64,000 nt of DNA from contig NZ_JACIDM010000002.1 in NCBI RefSeq assembly GCF_014196335.1, forward strand, positions 434,001-498,000, in the 5' to 3' direction. Below the pieces are notes generated by a model. That model ran no database searches, was not told where the DNA came from, and saw only the letters and a program-made list of their open reading frames with translations. The translations under genes and the position numbers were made by a program. The stretch comes from Brevundimonas lenta (GTDB lineage: Bacteria > Pseudomonadota > Alphaproteobacteria > Caulobacterales > Caulobacteraceae). This document shows, one piece after another, positions 8,811 through 18,836 of this stretch (within the stretch, counting starts at the first letter, position 1; the number at the start of each line of letters is the position of its first letter).

Positions 8811-9595
8811 GCGGCGACCGTCTTCGGCGGAGCCCCGCCCAGGACGCCCTTCAGGTCGTTGACGCTGGGCATGTGCGTCAGGTCGATGTGCAGCGGCGTG
8901 ACCGAGATCTTGCCCTCGTCGACGGCGCGCAGGTCCGTGCCCGCCGCATGCTCCTGCCGCGCCCCGCGGAAGCTCATCCAGTAGTAGTCGCGGCCGCGCA
9001 GGTCGGTGCGGCGCACCGCATGCATCTCGCCGATGTCGCGGAAGCCCTGGCGCGTCACCTCGACCTCGGTCACCTGCTCGGGCGGCCGGGCCGGGAAGTT
9101 CAGGTTCATCACCACCCCGTTCTGCCACGGCCGCTCCAGCAGCCGCGAGATGATCGCCGGCGCGAACATCTCCGCCGTCTCCCAGTGCGCCGTCACCTCG
9201 TCGTGGAACCGCTCCAGCGACTGGCTCAACGCGATCGAGCGGATGCCGAAGGCCATCCCCTGCAGCGCCCCGGCCACCGTGCCGGAATAGGAGCAGTCCT
9301 CGCCGACGTTGTGCCCGCGATTGACGCCCGACAGCACCAGGTCCGGCTTCTCCGGCATCAGGTCGTTGACCGCCAGCACCACGCAGTCGGTCGGCGTCCC
9401 CGTCACCGCGAACCGCTTCTCGCCCAGCCGGTTGACCCGCAGCGGCTCGGTCAGGGTGATGCCCCGCCCCTTGCCCGACTGCTCGACGGCCGGCGCGCAC
9501 ACCCAGACGTCGTCCGACAGCGTCCGGGCGATCCGCTCCAGGCATTCCAGCCCTTCGGCCTCGATCCCGTCGTCGTTGGTCAGAAGGATGCGCAT
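8807..9595 (-). CDS. surE: 5'/3'-nucleotidase SurE
   Basis: 262 residues, metal-dependent nucleoside monophosphate phosphatase. The N-terminus RILLTNDDGIEAEGL holds the paired aspartates that bind the divalent metal. NGVVMNLNFPARPPEQ and SGVNRGHNVGEDCSYSGTVAGA are the other family blocks; the second supplies Ser and Asn ligands. It is located between a small lipoprotein and pcm, overlapping pcm by four bases. Confidence 0.96.
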   Translation of the reverse strand: MRILLTNDDGIEAEGLECLERIARTLSDDVWVCAPAVEQSGKGRGITLTEPLRVNRLGEKRFAVTGTPTDCVVLAVNDLMPEKPDLVLSGVNRGHNVGEDCSYSGTVAGALQGMAFGIRSIALSQSLERFHDEVTAHWETAEMFAPAIISRLLERPWQNGVVMNLNFPARPPEQVTEVEVTRQGFRDIGEMHAVRRTDLRGRDYYWMSFRGARQEHAAGTDLRAVDEGKISVTPLHIDLTHMPSVNDLKGVLGGAPPKTVAA

Positions 9596-9602
9596 TGAAC
9601 TC

Positions 9603-9992
9603 CTAGCGGATGACGGAAACGCTCTCGGCGAGGATCACATAGTCCCCGCCGCAGGTGTTGCGGATGATCGACGCCTCATGCGTCAGGCCGGTCGGCGTCG
9701 AACGGTCGGCCCAGCTGACCGCCCGGCCGGTGAAGGTCACCATCTGGCCCGACAGGTCGCGGCGCGCCGTGCGCTGCAGGTCCAGCGGCAGGGCGCCCGA
9801 CACGCAGGGGCGCGAGAACTCGTTGCGCACCTGGACCTCGCGCTCGAACAGCTGGAACTCGCCGTCCGTGAACCGCACCCAGCCGGTGAAGCTGGTCGCG
9901 GCGGGATCGAACGAGGCCGGCGGCGTCGGCGTCGTGGCGCAGGCCGTGAGGGCGAGAAACCCGATGGCGGGGAGAAGAGTAGCAATTTTCAT
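9603..9992 (-). CDS. small predicted lipoprotein, function unknown
   Basis: 129 residues from the ATG at 9992, which has AAGGATGGG upstream; the extension to 10016 runs into a palindromic repeat and is rejected. Signal peptide with lipobox LTAC (Cys18), then about 110 residues with two cysteines (SRPCVSG and RNTCGGD) that may form a disulfide in the periplasm. Contains FTGRAVSWADRS and EASIIRNTCGGDYVILAESV. I do not recognise the family. It lies seven bases before surE and probably heads that operon. Confidence 0.75.
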   Translation of the reverse strand: MKIATLLPAIGFLALTACATTPTPPASFDPAATSFTGWVRFTDGEFQLFEREVQVRNEFSRPCVSGALPLDLQRTARRDLSGQMVTFTGRAVSWADRSTPTGLTHEASIIRNTCGGDYVILAESVSVIR

Positions 9993-10007
9993 CGACCCAT
10001 CCTTTTT

Positions 10008-10140
10008 TCCGCTCATCCCGGCGAAAGCCGGGACCCAGTTCTTTGGATGATCAGGATCATCCGGTTATCCGCCATCCCGATCCCGCCCTCCAGCGCCTCT
10101 GTAAAAGCACTGGGTCCCGGCTTTCGCCGGGATGAGCGGA
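10008..10140. repeat. REP-type element with perfect 32-bp inverted arms
   Basis: Arms 10008-10039 and 10109-10140 are exact reverse complements over 32 bases. Each arm has an internal hairpin (CCCGGC-GAAA-GCCGGG) flanked by CTCAT and ACCCAG. The 69-base centre has no obvious structure. The same arm (with GAAG for GAAA) recurs at 27400. It sits between serS and the small lipoprotein gene. The layout resembles a REPIN, a pair of REP units in opposite orientation. Confidence 0.85.
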
Positions 10141-10141
10141 C

Positions 10142-11434
10142 CTATTGGGCCGACACGAACTCGACACCGCCCATATAGGGGCGCAGCGCGTCCGGAACCC
10201 GGATCGAGCCGTCGTCCTGCTGATAGTTCTCCATGATCGCGACCAGCGTGCGACCGACCGCCAGGCCCGAGCCGTTCAGCGTATGGACGAACTCGGTCTT
10301 CTTCTCGCCGTCCCGCTTGAACCGCGCGTCCATCCGCCGGGCCTGGAAGTCCCCGCAATTCGAGCACGAGCTGATCTCGCGATAGGTCCCCTGCGACGGC
10401 AGCCAGACCTCCAGGTCGAAGGTCTTGCGGGCGCCGAAGCCCATATCGCCCTTGCACAGCAGCAGGCGTCGATAGGGCAGCTCCAGCTTCTGCAGGATCG
10501 CTTCCGCGCAGGCCGTCATCCGCTCGTGTTCGGCTTCACTGTCCTCGGGCCGGGTAATCGAGACCAGTTCGACCTTGTAGAACTGGTGCTGCCGGATCAG
10601 ACCGCGCGTGTCCCGACCGGCGGACCCCGCTTCGGCCCGGAAGCAGGCGGTCAGCGCCGTCATGCGAATCGGCGTCTTCACTTCGGTCTCGGGCAGCAGT
10701 TGCCCCATCACGGTCGCCGTCAGCGACACTTCGGCGGTCGGAATCAGCCAGCGACCGTCCGTCGTCCGGAACAGGTCGTCGGCGAATTTGGGCAGCTTGT
10801 CGGTGCCGTAGGCCGCGGCGTCATTCACCAGCAGCGGCGGACTGGTCTCCTGATAGCCGTGTTCGGTCGTCTGGACGTCCAACATGAACTGGCCGAGCGC
10901 GCGTTCCAGCCGCGCCAGTCCGCCCTTCAACACAGCGAAGCGTGCGCCCGACATCCGGGCCGCCGCCTCGAAGTCCAGCAGGCCCAGCGCTTCGCCCAGA
11001 TCGGCGTGATCCTTGGCCGGGCCGCCTTCGCGGGGCGTGCCCCAGCGAGAGACCTCGACGTTGCCGCTCTCGTCCTCACCTTCGGGTACGTCGTCTGCGG
11101 CGATGTTCTTCTGCGCCGCCAGCAGGTCGCGCAACTGCTTGCCGACGTCGGCCTCCACGGCCTCGGCCGCGGCGATGTCGCCCTTCAGCGCCTCGACCTC
11201 GGCCTTCAGCCGGTCAGCCTCGACCATGTCCTTTTTGCCCATGGCGGCGCCGATGAGCTTGGACGCCGCATTGCGCTTCGCCAGCGCGTCCTGGCCGGTC
11301 GTCTGGGCGGTCCGCAATTCCTTGTCCAGGCGCAGGATGTCCGCCACCAGCCCGTCGGCGTCATCGACGCCGCGCGACGACCACCCGGCCACGAAGGCGG
11401 CGGGATTGTCTCGAATGGCGCGGATGTCGTGCAT
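10142..11434 (-). CDS. serS: seryl-tRNA synthetase
   Basis: 430 residues, class II aminoacyl-tRNA synthetase that charges tRNA-Ser and tRNA-Sec. An N-terminal long coiled-coil arm (residues about 30-105, rich in Lys/Glu/Ala) grips the tRNA variable arm. The catalytic domain follows with motif 2 [21 protein letters not shown] and [26 protein letters not shown], and motif 3 near [20 protein letters not shown]. Full length. It ends directly at the 32-bp inverted repeat, which may terminate its transcript. Confidence 0.97.
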   Translation of the reverse strand: MHDIRAIRDNPAAFVAGWSSRGVDDADGLVADILRLDKELRTAQTTGQDALAKRNAASKLIGAAMGKKDMVEADRLKAEVEALKGDIAAAEAVEADVGKQLRDLLAAQKNIAADDVPEGEDESGNVEVSRWGTPREGGPAKDHADLGEALGLLDFEAAARMSGARFAVLKGGLARLERALGQFMLDVQTTEHGYQETSPPLLVNDAAAYGTDKLPKFADDLFRTTDGRWLIPTAEVSLTATVMGQLLPETEVKTPIRMTALTACFRAEAGSAGRDTRGLIRQHQFYKVELVSITRPEDSEAEHERMTACAEAILQKLELPYRRLLLCKGDMGFGARKTFDLEVWLPSQGTYREISSCSNCGDFQARRMDARFKRDGEKKTEFVHTLNGSGLAVGRTLVAIMENYQQDDGSIRVPDALRPYMGGVEFVSAQ

Positions 11435-12412
11435 GGTCGGTCCTCAGGGAAGAAGGCCGCGTCGGGTCGGAAAGGCGGAGCCTTCCGACCGCGGCCCGGC
11501 GAAGTGCTGCTCTAGCCCCCGCCGAAGATTCCGCCAACCCGCCGCCGCCAGTTACCCTCTCCCGATCGGAGAGGGCTTGAGCGCCCGCGAACGAAGCGAT
11601 CGAACGCCGCCACTCACCTCCCCATCGCAGATGGGGAGGGGGACCATCCGAAGCCCGCAGGGCGAAGGATGGTGGAGGGGGCGTCGCCGGCGGATGCGAT
11701 TTGAGCTCAACCGGCCCAGGCCGGCGTCGCCCCCACCTGACCGCTTACGCGGTCTGTCCTCCCCATCGCCTCGGGGGGCGATGGGGAGGTGAATCTGTCG
11801 GCTATTCCCGAACTCTTTTCGCCAACCCGCTGACTTCCCCCACCAAAATTCCTTCTACGCAGCGAGGTATCCGCCTCCCGCATAATCTCCGCATCCCGTC
11901 GATGGGGAAGGCGTCGGATCCAGCGCCTCGACGACGGCGGGGTGTGGTCGAGCGATGAAGCCCGGGCGAAGGGTAGTCCGGGGGTCCTCGTCGGACAGCG
12001 ATGGATGCTGTCCGCTTGCTCGCCGCGCATCGAAGGTGCGGACCGCTGGCTCAGCCGATGTCCCACCCACGTCGCTTCCGGCAATGGCGGCGGCGGAGAT
12101 CCGTCAAGGCTCTAACAGGGCCGCCAGCCGGAGGGCGCGCGAAACCAACGACCACGCGGGGCGTCCACCTCGTCGAAACGGTAAAACTATCAAGCTCCGG
12201 GCGAGGCCCGGACGCCCCGCGCCTTCCCCTCACCGCTCCTTCCGGACGCGGCGATGACGCATGCCCGCAATCTCCCTCCCCGTTCGGGGAGGGTGGTCGC
12301 GCAGCGACCGGGTGGGGGCGGCTGGAGGATGGGCCCTCCCCACCCCGCCGCCGCTTCGCGTCGCCGACCCTCCCCGTGCCGGGGAGGGAGAAGCGCCACG
12401 GTCTTTGAAATC
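11435..12412. other. 978-base intergenic region with GC-rich palindromes and no supportable gene
   Basis: Between serS and thiG I find no credible coding sequence: the short open frames have no start context and run through palindromes. Structured parts are hairpins at 11555-11575 (CCCTCTCC arms), 11617-11639 and 11758-11789 (both CCTCCCCATC arms), and a long imperfect inverted repeat at 12272-12390 whose two ends are the hairpins 12275-12292 and 12368-12388 (CCTCCCCG arms). The part from about 11800 to 12260 is unstructured, lower in symmetry, and may be decayed sequence. Confidence 0.6.
12272..12390. repeat. imperfect inverted repeat downstream of thiG
   Basis: The left arm begins CTCCCTCCCCG and continues with GGTCGCGCAGCGACCGGGTGGGG; the right arm is the approximate reverse complement and ends CGGGGAGGGAG. 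Each end is also a local hairpin. It lies 23 bases past the thiG stop and could act as its terminator, although no T run follows. Confidence 0.65.
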
Positions 12413-13192
12413 CTAGATCATTCCGCTCAGCGGCGAGCTGGCGCTGGCGTACAGGCGCTTCGGCATCCGCCCGGCCAGATAGCCCTGACGCCCGGCGATC
12501 ACCGCATGCTTCATGGCGCTGGCCATCAGGATCGGGTCGGCGGCGCCCGCGATGGCCGTGTTCATCAGCACCGCGTCGCAGCCCAGCTCCATCGCCAGCA
12601 CCGCGTCCGACGGCGTGCCCACGCCCGCGTCGACCAGTACCGGCACCGTCGCCTGTTCGACGATCAGGCGGATGTTGACCCGGTTCTGGATGCCCAGGCC
12701 CGAGCCGATCGGGGCGGCGGCCGGCATGATGGCGGCGGCGCCCGCCTCCTCCAGACGCTTCGCCATCACCACGTCGTCGGTGCAGTAGACCATGACCTGG
12801 AAGCCGTCCTTCACCAGCAGGTCCAGCGCCCGCAGCGTCTCGACCATGTCCGGGTACAGGTGCGCCGTGTCCGACAGCACCTCCAGCTTGACCAGGTCCC
12901 AGCCGCCGGCCTCGCGCGCCAGCCGCAGCGTCCGCACCGCGTCCTCGCCGGTGAAACAGCCCGCCGTATTGGGCAGGAAGGTGAAGCGGTCCGGCTTCAC
13001 ATAGTCGACCAGCATCGGCTGGTTCGGATCGGTCAGGTTCACCCGGCGCACCGCCACGGTGACGATCTCGGCCCCTGCGGCCTCGGCGGCGGCGGCGTTC
13101 TGGGCGTAGCCCTTGTATTTGCCGGTGCCGACGATCAGGCGGCTGCTGAAGGTCCGGCCGGCGACGGTCCAGGTGTCGGATGCGGTGGTCAT
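12413..13192 (-). CDS. thiG: thiazole synthase ThiG
   Basis: 259 residues, TIM-barrel enzyme that builds the thiazole phosphate half of thiamine from deoxyxylulose phosphate, dehydroglycine and ThiS thiocarboxylate. The Schiff-base lysine is in LVKLEVLSD; other blocks are [13 protein letters not shown] at the N-terminus, [10 protein letters not shown] and [27 protein letters not shown]. Its sulfur carrier ThiS is encoded on the same strand 1.6 kb upstream, but a gene on the opposite strand lies between them, so thiG needs its own promoter in the 114-base gap at 13193-13306. No TPP riboswitch motif is visible there. Confidence 0.96.
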   Translation of the reverse strand: MTTASDTWTVAGRTFSSRLIVGTGKYKGYAQNAAAAEAAGAEIVTVAVRRVNLTDPNQPMLVDYVKPDRFTFLPNTAGCFTGEDAVRTLRLAREAGGWDLVKLEVLSDTAHLYPDMVETLRALDLLVKDGFQVMVYCTDDVVMAKRLEEAGAAAIMPAAAPIGSGLGIQNRVNIRLIVEQATVPVLVDAGVGTPSDAVLAMELGCDAVLMNTAIAGAADPILMASAMKHAVIAGRQGYLAGRMPKRLYASASSPLSGMI

Positions 13193-13306
13193 GGCCGCCA
13201 GATAGACCGTCTCGCCCGGCGCGAGAAGGCGTCGACGACGAACCGTGGTTCCCGATGGGCTGCGGCGGGCCTATGAATTCAACCGGGGAACACAGGAGGC
13301 CGGGTC

Positions 13307-14824
13307 ATGGGTGCGACGCAGGGCGAGCCGAAAGGCCCCGATTTCAGCAACGGCGTCCCCCTGGCCGACGTCCCGGATCAGGGCGCCCTGCCCGGCCACG
13401 TCGCCGGCGAGCCGGTCCTGCTGCTGCGTCGTCACGACGGTCTGTTCGCCGTCAATGCGACCTGCACCCACTACGGCGGCCCGCTGGGCGAAGGCCTGGT
13501 GACCGGCGACACGGTGCATTGCCCCTGGCACCACGCCTGCTTCGACCTCCGCACCGGCGAGGCGGTCGGGGCCCCGGCCATAGACCGCCTCCAGCGCTGG
13601 ACGGTCGAGATCGAGGGCGACCGGGCCTTCGTCCGCACTCCCGCCCCCGCCGCTCCGCCGCAACCGTCCCCCACCGCCGGCCATCCGGATCGCGTGGTCA
13701 TCGTCGGCGGCGGCGCGGCCGGCTTCGCGGCGGCGGAGATGCTGCGCCGACGCGGCTACGCCGGCGCCCTGACCATGCTCAGCGCCGACTCCGCCCCGCC
13801 CTGCGACCGGCCCAACCTGTCCAAGGACTATCTGGCCGGCACGGCGCCCGAGGACTGGATCCCGCTCCGGTCGCCGAAATTCTACGAGAAACGCCAGATC
13901 GACCTTCGACTCGAGGTCGAGGTCGCGACGATCGACCTGAAGGCCCGTGAGGTCGTGACGTCGGACGGCGAACGCATCGCCTGGGACGCCCTGCTCCTCG
14001 CCACCGGCGCCGAGCCCATACGGCTGGCGGGGGCGGGCTTCGACCGGCCCGAGGTCCACGTCCTGCGCACCCTGGCCGACGCCCGCCGCCTGATCGCGGC
14101 CTTGCCCGGCGTGAATACCGCGGCCGTGGTCGGCTCCAGCTTCATCGGCCTGGAAGCCGCCGCCAGCCTGCGCGAACGCGGCCTCGACGTGGCCGTGATC
14201 GGCCCCGACGCCCTCCCGCTGGCAAAGGTGATGGGGCCGGAGATCGGCGCCTTCGTGAAAGCCCTGCACGAAACGAAGGGCGTCCGCTTCCTCCTCGGCC
14301 AGGCGGCCGAGGCCTTCGACGGCGAGGCGGTGATTCTGGCGGACGGCAGCCGCGTTCCCGCCGAACTGGTCGTGCTGGGCGTCGGCGTCCGCGCACGCCT
14401 GCAACTGGCCATCGACGCCGGGCTGGAGGTCGACCGGGGCGTGGTCGTCGACACCGCCATGCGCACCAGCGCTCCGGGCGTCTGGGCCGCCGGCGACATC
14501 GCCCGCTACCCCGAGCCGGTCTCGGCCGCCCCCGCCCGCATCGAGCACTGGGTCGTCGCCGAACGCCAGGGCCAGATCGCCGCCCTGTCCATCCTCGGCG
14601 AGGACGCCGCCATGACCGACACGCCCTTCTTCTGGAGCCGGCACTACGACACGACGATCAACTATGTCGGCCACGCCGAAGGCTGGGACGCCATCCGGCT
14701 CGACGGGTCGCTGGCCGACGCCGACGCGACCGTCCGGTTCGAACGCGGCGGCCGCCTGCTGGCGGCGGCCACGATCGGACGCGACCTCGAAAGCCTCGAG
14801 ATCGCCGACGCCATGGGGAATTGA
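13307..14824 (+). CDS. Rieske-type FAD-dependent oxidoreductase (AIFM3-like ferredoxin reductase)
   Basis: 505 residues. An N-terminal Rieske [2Fe-2S] domain (residues about 15-105) has ligands C53-x-H55 and C72-x2-H75 in CTHYGG and CPWHHACF. It is followed by a two-dinucleotide-binding flavoprotein domain: FAD motif VVIVGGGAAGFAAAEMLRRR near residue 130, NAD motif AAVVGSSFIGLEAA near residue 270, and GVWAAGDIARYP near residue 395. Similar to ferredoxin reductases of oxygenases and to mammalian AIFM3. The electron acceptor is unknown. Lies in opposite orientation between thiS and thiG. Confidence 0.9.
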   Translation: MGATQGEPKGPDFSNGVPLADVPDQGALPGHVAGEPVLLLRRHDGLFAVNATCTHYGGPLGEGLVTGDTVHCPWHHACFDLRTGEAVGAPAIDRLQRWTVEIEGDRAFVRTPAPAAPPQPSPTAGHPDRVVIVGGGAAGFAAAEMLRRRGYAGALTMLSADSAPPCDRPNLSKDYLAGTAPEDWIPLRSPKFYEKRQIDLRLEVEVATIDLKAREVVTSDGERIAWDALLLATGAEPIRLAGAGFDRPEVHVLRTLADARRLIAALPGVNTAAVVGSSFIGLEAAASLRERGLDVAVIGPDALPLAKVMGPEIGAFVKALHETKGVRFLLGQAAEAFDGEAVILADGSRVPAELVVLGVGVRARLQLAIDAGLEVDRGVVVDTAMRTSAPGVWAAGDIARYPEPVSAAPARIEHWVVAERQGQIAALSILGEDAAMTDTPFFWSRHYDTTINYVGHAEGWDAIRLDGSLADADATVRFERGGRLLAAATIGRDLESLEIADAMGN

Positions 14825-14834
14825 AGCGTTGGAG

Positions 14835-15032
14835 TCAGCCGCCGCCGACGAACTGCACGACCTCGATCCGGTCGCCGTCCATGATGGCCGTCCCGGAATG
14901 GAGCGATTTCGGAACGATCTCCAGATTGCGCTCCACGGCGACCTTGCGGACGTCCAGTCCCAGCTCCTCGACGAGGCCCAGAATAGTCGTCGCGGAGACC
15001 TCGCGCTCCTCGCCGTTGACCTGTATGCGCAT
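14835..15032 (-). CDS. thiS: sulfur carrier protein ThiS
   Basis: 65 residues, ubiquitin-like beta-grasp protein that carries sulfur as a C-terminal thiocarboxylate to ThiG. Begins [12 protein letters not shown] and ends VVQFVGGG; the terminal Gly-Gly is the site of adenylation and thiocarboxylation. The length is right for the family. It is divergent from aroQ and separated from its usual partner thiG by the Rieske-FAD gene, with which it is convergent (10-base gap). Confidence 0.93.
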   Translation of the reverse strand: MRIQVNGEEREVSATTILGLVEELGLDVRKVAVERNLEIVPKSLHSGTAIMDGDRIEVVQFVGGG

Positions 15033-15131
15033 GACGCTACGTCACTCTCTTGTGGCGCGCGGCTTGCTTGACGCCACGCCTCAGCTAAAAGGCCGGTCCG
15101 ATTCCGGTCGGAACGCCATCTCCGCGAGCGA

Positions 15132-15599
15132 ATGCCCGACAGACCCGTCCTCTACGTCCTGAACGGCCCGAACCTCAACCTGCTTGGGGTCCGCGAGCCT
15201 GAAATCTATGGACGCGAGACCCTGGCCGACGTCCAGGCGCTGTGCGAACGCGCCGCCGACGGCGCGACCGTGGTGTTCCACCAGACCAATCACGAGGGCG
15301 TTCTGATCGATCAGGTGCACGAGGCCCGCGAAAAGGCCGACGCCCTGGTGATCAATCCCGCCGGTTACGGCCACACCTCCGTGGCCCTGCTGGACGCCCT
15401 GAAGACCCTGACGATCCCGGTCGTCGAATGTCATCTGTCGAATCCGGCGGCGCGCGAGCGCTTCCGGCATCGCTCCTATGTGTCGGCGGTCGCCGCCGGC
15501 GTGGTTTCGGGTTTCGGCCCGATGAGTTACGAACTCGCGGTCAAGGCCGCCCTCGGTCTGGCGCAGGAACGCAGCCAGGCCGCGGACCGTTCGGTTTAA
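15132..15599 (+). CDS. aroQ: type II 3-dehydroquinate dehydratase
   Basis: 155 residues, dodecameric enzyme of the shikimate pathway that converts 3-dehydroquinate to 3-dehydroshikimate. Family motifs: [19 protein letters not shown] (active-site Tyr and lid Arg), [33 protein letters not shown] and [20 protein letters not shown] (catalytic His in HLSN). It is followed after 19 bases by accB, an arrangement common in proteobacteria. Confidence 0.97.
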   Translation: MPDRPVLYVLNGPNLNLLGVREPEIYGRETLADVQALCERAADGATVVFHQTNHEGVLIDQVHEAREKADALVINPAGYGHTSVALLDALKTLTIPVVECHLSNPAARERFRHRSYVSAVAAGVVSGFGPMSYELAVKAALGLAQERSQAADRSV

Positions 15600-15618
15600 A
15601 GGACAACAAGAGGCTCCC

Positions 15619-16134
15619 ATGGCCGATCCGAAGACGACTGCACCGAAGCTCAAGAACGAAGCCGAGATCGACGCGACGCTCGTCCGTCAGCTCGCCGACA
15701 TCCTGAACGACACCGATCTGACCGAGATCGAGGTCGAGCGCGGGGAACTGCGCATCCGCGTCGCCCGTGAAATCACGGCCGCGCCGGTCATGCAGTACGC
15801 CGCCGCCCCGATGGCCCACGCCGCGCCCGCCGCCGCTCCGGCCGCCGCTGCGCCGGTCTCGATGCCGTCGGACCCGGCCACCATCGTCGCCCGCGCCGGC
15901 GAAGAGGTGAAGTCGCCGATGGTCGGCACCGCCTACCTGAAGCCCGCTCCGGAAGCGCCGGCCTTCATCGCGCCGGGCGACAAGGTCAAGAAGGGCCAGA
16001 CCCTCCTCATCGTCGAGGCCATGAAGACCATGAACCCGATCCAGGCTCCCCGCGACGGCGTCGTGAAGGAAGTTCTGGTCGGCGACGCCCAGCCGGTCGA
16101 GTTCGGCGAGCCGCTCGTCCTGCTCGAGGCGTAA
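15619..16134 (+). CDS. accB: biotin carboxyl carrier protein of acetyl-CoA carboxylase
   Basis: 171 residues. Carries CO2 on biotin from AccC to the carboxyltransferase in the first step of fatty acid synthesis. An N-terminal helical segment is followed by an Ala/Pro-rich linker (residues about 58-85) and a C-terminal biotinyl domain starting [20 protein letters not shown], with the biotinylated lysine in [10 protein letters not shown]. Good ribosome-binding sequence (AAGAGG) upstream. It is four bases from accC. Confidence 0.97.
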   Translation: MADPKTTAPKLKNEAEIDATLVRQLADILNDTDLTEIEVERGELRIRVAREITAAPVMQYAAAPMAHAAPAAAPAAAAPVSMPSDPATIVARAGEEVKSPMVGTAYLKPAPEAPAFIAPGDKVKKGQTLLIVEAMKTMNPIQAPRDGVVKEVLVGDAQPVEFGEPLVLLEA

Positions 16135-16138
16135 GCCC

Positions 16139-17491
16139 ATGTTCACGAAGGTCCTGATCGCGAACCGCGGCGAAATCGCCCTGCGGATCCACCGTGCGTG
16201 CAAGGAGATGGGAATCTCCACCGTCGCCGTGCACTCCGAAGCCGACCGCGGCGCCATGTGGGTGCGCCTCGCCGACGAAAGCGTCTGCATCGGCCCGGCT
16301 CCGGCCGCCAAGTCGTACCTGAACATCCCGTCGATCATCGCGGCCGCAGAGATCACCGGCGCCCAGGCGATCCACCCGGGCTATGGCTTCCTGTCCGAGA
16401 ACGCGCGCTTCGCCGAGATCGTCCAGGCGCACGGCATGACCTTCATCGGACCCAAGCCGGAGCACATCCGGATCATGGGCGACAAGATCACCGCCAAACA
16501 GACCGTCATGGACGCGGGCATCCCCGTGGTCCCCGGTTCGAAGGGGGAGGTCGAGACCGTCGACGCCGCCATCGCCGCGTCAAAGGCCATCGGCTTCCCG
16601 CTGATCGTCAAGGCCGCCGCCGGCGGCGGCGGACGCGGCATGAAGGTCGCCCTGACGCCGGACGACCTGGTCGAGGCCGTCCAGACCGCCCAATCGGAAG
16701 CCCTCGCCGCCTTCGGAAACGGCGCCGTCTACATGGAGCGCTACCTCCAGAAGCCGCGCCACATCGAACTGCAGGTCATCGCCGACAGCCACGGCAACGT
16801 CGTCCACCTCGGCGAACGCGACTGCTCGCTGCAGCGCCGCCACCAGAAGATTCTGGAAGAGGCCCCCTCGCCCGCCCTGTCGGCCGCCGAGCGCGCCGCC
16901 ATCGGCCGCACGGTCAACGAGGCCATCGGCAAGATCGGCTACCTCGGCGTCGGCACCATCGAGTTCCTGTGGGAGGACGGCGAGTTCTTCTTCATCGAGA
17001 TGAACACCCGCCTGCAGGTCGAACATCCGGTCACCGAAATGATCACCGGCGTCGACCTGGTGCGCGAACAGATCCGCATCGCCGCCGGCCTGCCGCTGTC
17101 GTTCACCCAGGAAGACGTCCACTTCGAAGGCCACGCCATCGAATGCCGGATCAACGCCGAGAACGCCGAGACCTTCACGCCGTCGCCCGGCACCATCACC
17201 GACTTCCACGCCCCCGGCGGTCTGGGCGTGCGGCTGGATAGCGCCATCTACGCCGGCTATTCGATCCCGCCCTACTACGACAGCCTGATCGGCAAGCTGA
17301 TAGTCCACGGCCGCGACCGCGAGGAGTGCATCGCACGCCTGCGCCGCAGCCTGAACGAGATGGTCATCGGCGGCATCGACACCACCATTCCCCTGTTCCA
17401 GAAGCTGCTGCAGGAGCCTGACATCCTGTCCGGCGACTACGACATCCACTGGCTGGAGAACTGGGCGAAGCGCCAGAAGGGCGAAGCCTGA
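16139..17491 (+). CDS. accC: biotin carboxylase subunit of acetyl-CoA carboxylase
   Basis: 450 residues, ATP-grasp enzyme that carboxylates biotin on AccB. Motifs: [18 protein letters not shown] at the N-terminus, [10 protein letters not shown], the glycine-rich ATP loop [47 protein letters not shown] with the catalytic Glu/Asn/Arg set. Full family length. accB and accC form a tight unit, and aat follows after five bases. Confidence 0.98.
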   Translation: MFTKVLIANRGEIALRIHRACKEMGISTVAVHSEADRGAMWVRLADESVCIGPAPAAKSYLNIPSIIAAAEITGAQAIHPGYGFLSENARFAEIVQAHGMTFIGPKPEHIRIMGDKITAKQTVMDAGIPVVPGSKGEVETVDAAIAASKAIGFPLIVKAAAGGGGRGMKVALTPDDLVEAVQTAQSEALAAFGNGAVYMERYLQKPRHIELQVIADSHGNVVHLGERDCSLQRRHQKILEEAPSPALSAAERAAIGRTVNEAIGKIGYLGVGTIEFLWEDGEFFFIEMNTRLQVEHPVTEMITGVDLVREQIRIAAGLPLSFTQEDVHFEGHAIECRINAENAETFTPSPGTITDFHAPGGLGVRLDSAIYAGYSIPPYYDSLIGKLIVHGRDREECIARLRRSLNEMVIGGIDTTIPLFQKLLQEPDILSGDYDIHWLENWAKRQKGEA

Positions 17492-17496
17492 CGGCG

Positions 17497-18192
17497 GTGG
17501 AAGAGCCTGGCTTCAGCGCCGCGCCTTCCTTCGGGACCTTCGGCCCCGACGACCTGCTTCGCTGCTACGCCACGGGCGTCTTCCCCATGGGAGAGGCCCG
17601 TGACGACCCCCGCGTCTTCCTCGTCGAGCCGGAGCAGCGCGGGGTCCTGCCGCTGGACCGGTTCCACATCCCCTCCCGCCTGCGCCGGACGGTCCGCTCC
17701 GAACCCTTCGAGATCCGCGTCGACACCGCCTTCGACGCTGTCGTCGCCGCCTGCGCTGCCCCTGGCCGGGACCGCGAGGAAAGCTGGATCAATGACCCGA
17801 TCCGGCGCCTCTACGCCGAACTGAACGCCCGCGGTCACGCCCACTCCATCGAATGCTGGCGCGACGAAAAGCTGGTCGGCGGCCTGTACGGCGTCACTCT
17901 CGGCGGCGCCTTCTTCGGCGAGAGCATGTTCAGCCGCGAACGGGACGCCTCAAAGGTGGCGCTGGTCCACCTGGTCGCCCGGCTGAAGCGTGGCGGCTGG
18001 CGCTTGCTGGACGCGCAATTCCTGACCGAGCACCTCAGCCAATTCGGCGCGGTCGAGACCCCCCAGGCCGCCTATCTGAAACTGCTGAAAGCCGCCCGCC
18101 CGCTCACGCCGGACCCGCACGCCCTGCGACTGCCGATGACAGGTGAAGAGGCGGTCGCCTACGCCCTGCAGCCGACGACCCAGGCGTCGTAG
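17497..18192 (+). CDS. aat: leucyl/phenylalanyl-tRNA--protein transferase
   Basis: 231 residues. Adds Leu or Phe from aminoacyl-tRNA to N-terminal Arg/Lys of proteins, marking them for ClpSAP degradation (N-end rule). Motifs: [44 protein letters not shown] and [29 protein letters not shown]. Starts with GTG five bases after accC. The 3' end overlaps the convergent DUF2155 gene by 34 bases, so the two transcripts are antisense to each other at their ends. Confidence 0.95.
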   Translation: MEEPGFSAAPSFGTFGPDDLLRCYATGVFPMGEARDDPRVFLVEPEQRGVLPLDRFHIPSRLRRTVRSEPFEIRVDTAFDAVVAACAAPGRDREESWINDPIRRLYAELNARGHAHSIECWRDEKLVGGLYGVTLGGAFFGESMFSRERDASKVALVHLVARLKRGGWRLLDAQFLTEHLSQFGAVETPQAAYLKLLKAARPLTPDPHALRLPMTGEEAVAYALQPTTQAS

Positions 18193-18836
18193 ATCGGGTG
18201 CTCGAGGCCGTTCACGGCCGGAGACGAGGCGAACATCCATCCGCGGAAAATCTGCCGGGGATCCGACACCTGCAGCACGCCGCGCGGCTGGATGCTGACT
18301 TCCAGATAGGCGATGGCGTCACCGACCTGCTCGTCCGAGGCCGAAACTTCACACGCCTTGGCGGTGAAGATCAGGGTCTTCTGGAAGCGGACCGGTCGGC
18401 CGCCGACCTCGACCTCGAAGCGCATGCGCTCCGCCGTGATCTTGTCGACCGCCTCGACGATGGCCACACGGCGGCGCTGTCGCCGGCCAGGTGTGGTCGT
18501 CTCTTCGGCCCGGACTTCTCTCTTCTCCTCGACCTTCTCGTCGTCCGCCTTCTCGGCGGTCTCGGTCGCGGTCGGCGGAACGGTCACGACGATGGACGGG
18601 TCGGAGGGCGTGATGGCGATCGGCGCCGTCGGAGCGGGCGCCGCTTCAGGCGCGGGCTCTGCCGGAACGATATTGGGCGTCGGAGGCGTCGCCGGCTGGC
18701 GGTTGAGGTCGCCGGTCGTCTCCTGCACCGGACGCGCATCCTGCGGCAGGTCGTTCAGCGCGGACGCTACGACGCCGCCGGCGGCCAGTACAGCGGCCGC
18801 CGTCACGCTCGCCAGGATGGTCGCGCGCAGCTTCAT
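18159..18836 (-). CDS. DUF2155 domain protein, secreted
   Basis: 225 residues. N-terminal signal peptide (residues 1-25, [20 protein letters not shown]), a long Pro/Ala/Glu-rich low-complexity linker to about residue 120, and a C-terminal DUF2155 domain (residues about 125-225) with [69 protein letters not shown]. The two conserved cysteines probably form a periplasmic disulfide. The family is widespread in alphaproteobacteria with no assigned function. It overlaps the NDUFA12 stop by four bases and is probably co-transcribed with it. Confidence 0.88.
   Translation of the reverse strand: MKLRATILASVTAAAVLAAGGVVASALNDLPQDARPVQETTGDLNRQPATPPTPNIVPAEPAPEAAPAPTAPIAITPSDPSIVVTVPPTATETAEKADDEKVEEKREVRAEETTTPGRRQRRRVAIVEAVDKITAERMRFEVEVGGRPVRFQKTLIFTAKACEVSASDEQVGDAIAYLEVSIQPRGVLQVSDPRQIFRGWMFASSPAVNGLEHPIYDAWVVGCRA

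Noticed and set aside
11707..12257. Short open frames between serS and thiG on both strands
   Set aside because: They run through palindromes, lack start context and resemble no protein I know.
14825..15131. TPP riboswitch upstream of thiS or thiG
   Set aside because: Neither the CUGAGA element nor the ACCUGAU..AAUGCCAGCG core is present in either upstream region.
16198..17241. 347-codon frame overlapping accC in another frame
   Set aside because: Arg/Pro/His-rich shadow of accC, which is complete and certain.
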